From Gemmatimonadota bacterium (GTDB lineage: Bacteria; Gemmatimonadota; Gemmatimonadetes; Gemmatimonadales; GWC2-71-9), in the NCBI GenBank assembly GCA_029884275.1, contig JAOUIC010000058.1:1-7936 (forward strand): DNA of 7,936 nt, written 5' to 3'. Position numbers and translations under genes: made by a program. Shown here piece by piece: positions 5,852-7,936 of the stretch. Position 1 is the stretch's first letter; the number at the start of each line of letters is the position of its first letter. Below the pieces are notes generated by a model, which saw only the letters and a program-made list of their open reading frames with translations, had not been told where the DNA came from and did no database searches.

Positions 5852-7051
5852 TCATCGGGCCGCCACTCCCCAGGCGGCGCCGGTCACCGAATCGAGCGCC
5901 TTCCGAAGCGCCACGTCGCGCGGGTCGCCGGGGAGGCTCGTGCCCATCTGGCTGGTGACGTAGCCGTAGCCGATCCCGGCATCCGGGTCGGCGTAGCCCA
6001 TCGAGCCGCCGGCGCCGAGCGCGCCGAAGGAATGTTCGTTCCCGAACGCCCACAGCGGGCTGGGCTTGGCGAAGCCCAGCGAATACCGCACGTCGGCCAG
6101 CAGGCACTCGTCGTGGAAGCCGTGGGTCGGTGGCGTCGGCGGTGCGGCCAGCGCGGCCAGGGTCTCGGGCCGGAGCCCCAGCTCCCGGCCGCCGGTCGCG
6201 AACACCCCGTACGCCTTCGCGATGGCGCGCGCGGTGCCGACGCCGCCCCCTGCCGGCACTTCCAGGTTGCGGGCATAGATCCACTTCTCGTCGCGCACCA
6301 CCTCGGAGCCGGGGTTCACCCCGAGCGAGCGGTAGACGTGCGAGCGGCGGCTGAACGCGGTGAGCAGCAGCTTGAGCGGAAACCCGCGGGGCAGGGCGAG
6401 CCGCCGGCCGGCGAGGTGGGCCAGTCGCGTGCTGGGGATGGACTCGGGGAGACGGATGTAGAAGTCGAGTCCCAGCGGCGTCGCGATCTCGTCCTGGAAG
6501 AACTGCCCCAGGCTCCGGTGGCGTGGATCCACTCGGCGGATCAGCTCGCCCTCGTAGAAGCCGAGTGTGAGGCCGTGGTAGCCGTGCCGGGTGCCGGGGA
6601 CCCAGGCCGGCTTCTGGCGCGCCATGACGACCGCCAGCCGATCGAGGTCGGCGACGGTGGCGCGGTCCACCGGCTCGTCGAAGGCGAACAGCCCCGCCTG
6701 GTGGGCCAGCAGCTGGCGGACAGTGATCGCCGCCTTGCCCTGCTGGGCGAATTCCGGCCAGTAGGTGGCGACCCGCTCCTCGTGATCGAGCCAGCCGCGG
6801 GAGTGGGCCAGCGCCAGCGTCATCGCGGCGAGGCCCTTGGTGGAGGAATAGACCAGCACCATGGTGTCCTCCTGCCATGGCTCGCCGGTCGCCTTGTTCC
6901 GGATGCCGCCCCAGAGGTCCACCACCTTCTCGCCCCGCAGGTACACCGCGCAAGCGCCGCCCAGCTCGTGTCGCCGGGCGAAGTTCTTCGCGAAGGCGTC
7001 GCGCACCGGCTCAAAGCCGGGGCATACTTCTCCCTCGACCGTGATGCTCAT
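5852..7051 (-). CDS. Serine hydrolase of the class C beta-lactamase / family VIII esterase type
   Basis: This 399-residue protein belongs to the penicillin-binding-protein-like hydrolases, whose members include EstB-type esterases, peptidases and weak beta-lactamases. The nucleophile motif is SSTK (Ser69 to Lys72, in VYSSTKGLAAM). Tyr158 in GYHGLTLG is the likely second catalytic residue (YxN equivalent). The third motif region is FGALGAGGSMGYADP (342-356), where the K/HxG position lacks Lys or His. Other family blocks are VVDLWGGI (43-50), ITVRQLLAHQAGL (109-121) and GIGYGYVTSQMG (359-370). Length fits the family. No signal peptide is visible, so it is probably cytoplasmic, which argues for an esterase or other small-molecule hydrolase rather than a resistance enzyme. 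The ATG at 7051 follows a near-perfect ribosome site. Substrate is unknown. Confidence 0.93.
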   Translation of the reverse strand: MSITVEGEVCPGFEPVRDAFAKNFARRHELGGACAVYLRGEKVVDLWGGIRNKATGEPWQEDTMVLVYSSTKGLAAMTLALAHSRGWLDHEERVATYWPEFAQQGKAAITVRQLLAHQAGLFAFDEPVDRATVADLDRLAVVMARQKPAWVPGTRHGYHGLTLGFYEGELIRRVDPRHRSLGQFFQDEIATPLGLDFYIRLPESIPSTRLAHLAGRRLALPRGFPLKLLLTAFSRRSHVYRSLGVNPGSEVVRDEKWIYARNLEVPAGGGVGTARAIAKAYGVFATGGRELGLRPETLAALAAPPTPPTHGFHDECLLADVRYSLGFAKPSPLWAFGNEHSFGALGAGGSMGYADPDAGIGYGYVTSQMGTSLPGDPRDVALRKALDSVTGAAWGVAAR

Positions 7052-7056
7052 CCTTC

Positions 7057-7062
7057 ACCTCC
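7057..7062 (-). promoter_or_regulatory. Strong Shine-Dalgarno for the serine hydrolase
   Basis: On the - strand GGAGGT, continuing as GGAGGTGA, lies five bases before the ATG at 7051-7049. It is the best ribosome site in the window and fixes the hydrolase start. The small upstream ORF ends at 7069-7071, just before this site, so ribosomes finishing that ORF would be delivered directly to it. Confidence 0.8.
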
Positions 7063-7068
7063 GGTCGG

Positions 7069-7251
7069 TCAGGCTAGCCGGAGGGTGGTGATGGGAGCGT
7101 GAGGTGGGGTTGAAGGGGTGTTCAGCTGTCTTGCAGCGCCGACCGCCACCATCCCGTCCTTCATGACGATGGCGGCCGGTGCCCGGACGGTTGTCTGAAA
7201 CCGTTCGCGCACATCGGGGTGAGGCATGAAGAGATCGAGCGGGGAAGTCAT
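7069..7251 (-). pseudogene. Truncated 5' copy of the SRPBCC-like gene, now a 60-codon chimeric ORF
   Basis: From the ATG at 7251 the first 30 residues match the intact SRPBCC-like protein at 26 of 30 positions (differences R11H, A20T, I22V, G27A). After codon 30 (7162) the similarity fades within a few codons, and an unrelated tail of about 30 residues, rich in Pro, Thr and Ala, runs to the TGA at 7069-7071. Only about a sixth of the 194-residue protein is present, so the SRPBCC fold cannot form. Four of the six base changes are replacing changes, consistent with loss of constraint. An in-frame ATG at 7284 could extend it by 11 residues. It ends 17 bases before the hydrolase start and could still be translated as a leader peptide. 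Most likely it is the remnant of a partial duplication. Confidence 0.75.
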
Positions 7252-7267
7252 GGCGGGCCGCGCCGGC
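7162..7267. repeat. 106-base direct repeat, copy 2 (remnant copy)
   Basis: This is the partner of 5274-5379: same orientation, 100 of 106 bases identical, no gaps. Outside it, similarity drops on the right at 7268 and fades on the left over about ten bases. Here the repeat is followed by the 3' flank of the YidB-family gene rather than by a lipoprotein gene. The two copies bracket about 1.8 kb holding the hydrolase and the small lipoprotein gene. Confidence 0.95.
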
Positions 7268-7316
7268 GTGGAATCCGGACTCACTGGCGCTCGAGCATCG
7301 ACCTCCCCCGAATCGC

Positions 7317-7772
7317 CTACCGCCCGAACCCGGAGAGGAGCGAGGTCAGCGAGCTCTCGAGCGCGCTCGTCTCCGGCACCTTCCCATCCGGGGTGAGGTG
7401 GTCGATCACGGCCGGCAGCAGTCCGGCGAGGAGTGAGCCCGCCTCGGATACCGGAACCCCCGCCTTGCCGGCGAATTGCGCAAGCGTCTCCGGGCCAAGG
7501 ACATCGGTCACCTGCGCGGCGGAGACCGGCGGGTTGGGTCCCGTCGAGATCCAGCCCGAGATCATGTCACCCAGGCCCTTCTTCTGAAAAGCGCCGACCA
7601 AACCGCCCAGCCCTCCGCTTCCTCCCACCGAAGCGTCGCGGGTACTCAGGAGACCGGCCAGAGCCGTGAGGACCTGCGGGTTCTTGGACACCACGGATAC
7701 CAAGCCGCCGAGGCCGCTCGCGCCGCCTTGCCCGCCCGTTGCCTGCTTCAAGAGTCCATCGAGGATTCCCAT
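7317..7772 (-). CDS. YidB / DUF937 family protein
   Basis: This 151-residue protein matches the YidB-like (DUF937) family, found widely in bacteria and of unknown function. Supporting blocks are the start MGILDGLLKQATG, a glycine-rich region with two GGSGG/GLGGLV-type stretches (about 14-65), GLGDMISGWISTGPNPPVSAAQV (66-88, equivalent to the family's GLGxxxxSWxxxGxNxxVS), VLGPETLAQFAGKAGV (90-105), then the helical SLLAGLLPAVIDHLTPDGKVP (112-132), where L-P-x-x-I-D-x-L-T-P-x-G is the family hallmark. E. coli YidB is somewhat shorter (about 132 residues). No signal peptide or membrane helix is seen, so it is likely cytoplasmic. The start ATG at 7772 has a GGAGAG ribosome site. It appears to be its own transcription unit, upstream of and on the same strand as the hydrolase cluster. 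Confidence 0.92.
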   Translation of the reverse strand: MGILDGLLKQATGGQGGASGLGGLVSVVSKNPQVLTALAGLLSTRDASVGGSGGLGGLVGAFQKKGLGDMISGWISTGPNPPVSAAQVTDVLGPETLAQFAGKAGVPVSEAGSLLAGLLPAVIDHLTPDGKVPETSALESSLTSLLSGFGR

Positions 7773-7777
7773 CGTTT

Positions 7778-7783
7778 CTCTCC
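7778..7783 (-). promoter_or_regulatory. Ribosome binding site of the YidB-family gene
   Basis: GGAGAG on the - strand, five bases before the ATG (7772-7770). It supports the chosen start. Confidence 0.65.
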
Positions 7784-7855
7784 GCTCTAAGTATGAGCCG
7801 TCAGCCTACGTTGCAACCGGATCGTCCGGAATCCGAGCGGAAATGACCGCGCTCC

Positions 7856-7861
7856 ATAATA
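7856..7861 (-). promoter_or_regulatory. Possible -10 element of the YidB-family gene
   Basis: TATTAT on the - strand is a close match to the sigma-70 -10 box and an AT-rich island in very GC-rich DNA, about 84 bases before the start codon. At the right spacing upstream only a poor -35 (TGGCGC, 18-base spacer) is seen. Between it and the gene, CCGGA (7817-7821) and TCCGG (7825-7829) form a small inverted repeat with a three-base loop, which would lie in the 5' leader. The rest of 7784-7936 shows nothing recognisable. Confidence 0.3.
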
Positions 7862-7936
7862 CCTGGTGACGATCCCAAGGCGCCAGCGATTCGAATGCGT
7901 GCGCTAGATCCGTGGTCCGCCAAACGACCGCGCATG

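Noticed and set aside
5726..7102. A 458-codon + strand ORF opposite the hydrolase and small lipoprotein genes
   Set aside because: It is antisense to a gene with clear catalytic motifs, its composition is Arg/Gly/Ala/His-rich with no domain, and such long antisense frames are common in high-GC DNA.
5274..7267. Composite transposon or integron flanked by the direct repeats
   Set aside because: The repeats are coding-sequence duplicates without terminal inverted repeats, and no transposase, integrase or attachment site is encoded between them.
7666..7869. + strand ORFs opposite the YidB-family gene (also at 7433-7669 and 7476-7790)
   Set aside because: They are antisense to a gene with clear family motifs and a ribosome site, and have no recognisable features.

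Overview
This is a very GC-rich bacterial chromosomal window with tightly packed genes. Its most telling gene is a PknB-type Ser/Thr kinase whose N-terminus and C-terminal TolB-like propeller resemble the large kinase families of Gemmatimonadota and, less closely, Acidobacteriota. An uncultured or metagenomic Gemmatimonadota-like organism is the best guess. This is inferred from protein style only, since there is no rRNA or other phylogenetic marker here.

Left part, + strand (1-4173): a signalling block. It starts with the C-terminal piece of a beta-propeller protein cut by the window edge (3-602), probably the tail of another propeller or kinase protein. A complete one-pass membrane Ser/Thr kinase with a periplasmic WD40/TolB-like propeller follows (689-3325). 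Overlapping its stop codon by a GTGA junction is a protein with an N-terminal FHA domain and a C-terminal membrane module (3322-4173). Kinase and FHA protein are almost certainly translated together, so the FHA domain is a natural reader of phosphothreonine made by the kinase.

Middle and right, - strand (7284 down to 4183): genes converge on the signalling block, with a 9-base gap between the two stop codons. Reading in their own direction they are: a broken 5' copy of an SRPBCC-like gene (7251-7069), a cytoplasmic serine hydrolase of the class C beta-lactamase/esterase family (7051-5852), a small exported, probably lipid-anchored protein (5772-5380), the intact SRPBCC-like protein (5363-4779), and a second probable lipoprotein (4782-4183) joined to it by an ATGA overlap. 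A separate - strand gene for a YidB/DUF937-family protein (7772-7317) lies at the right end with its own ribosome binding site and a possible promoter.

The most unusual feature is a 106-base direct repeat (5274-5379 and 7162-7267, 100 of 106 identical). It carries the first 30 codons of the SRPBCC-like gene plus the 16 bases in front of it, and the two copies bracket the hydrolase and one lipoprotein gene. No tRNA, rRNA, CRISPR array, transposase or integrase was seen. The window contains no obvious new defence or mobile system; the points of interest are the kinase-FHA membrane pair and the partial gene duplication.
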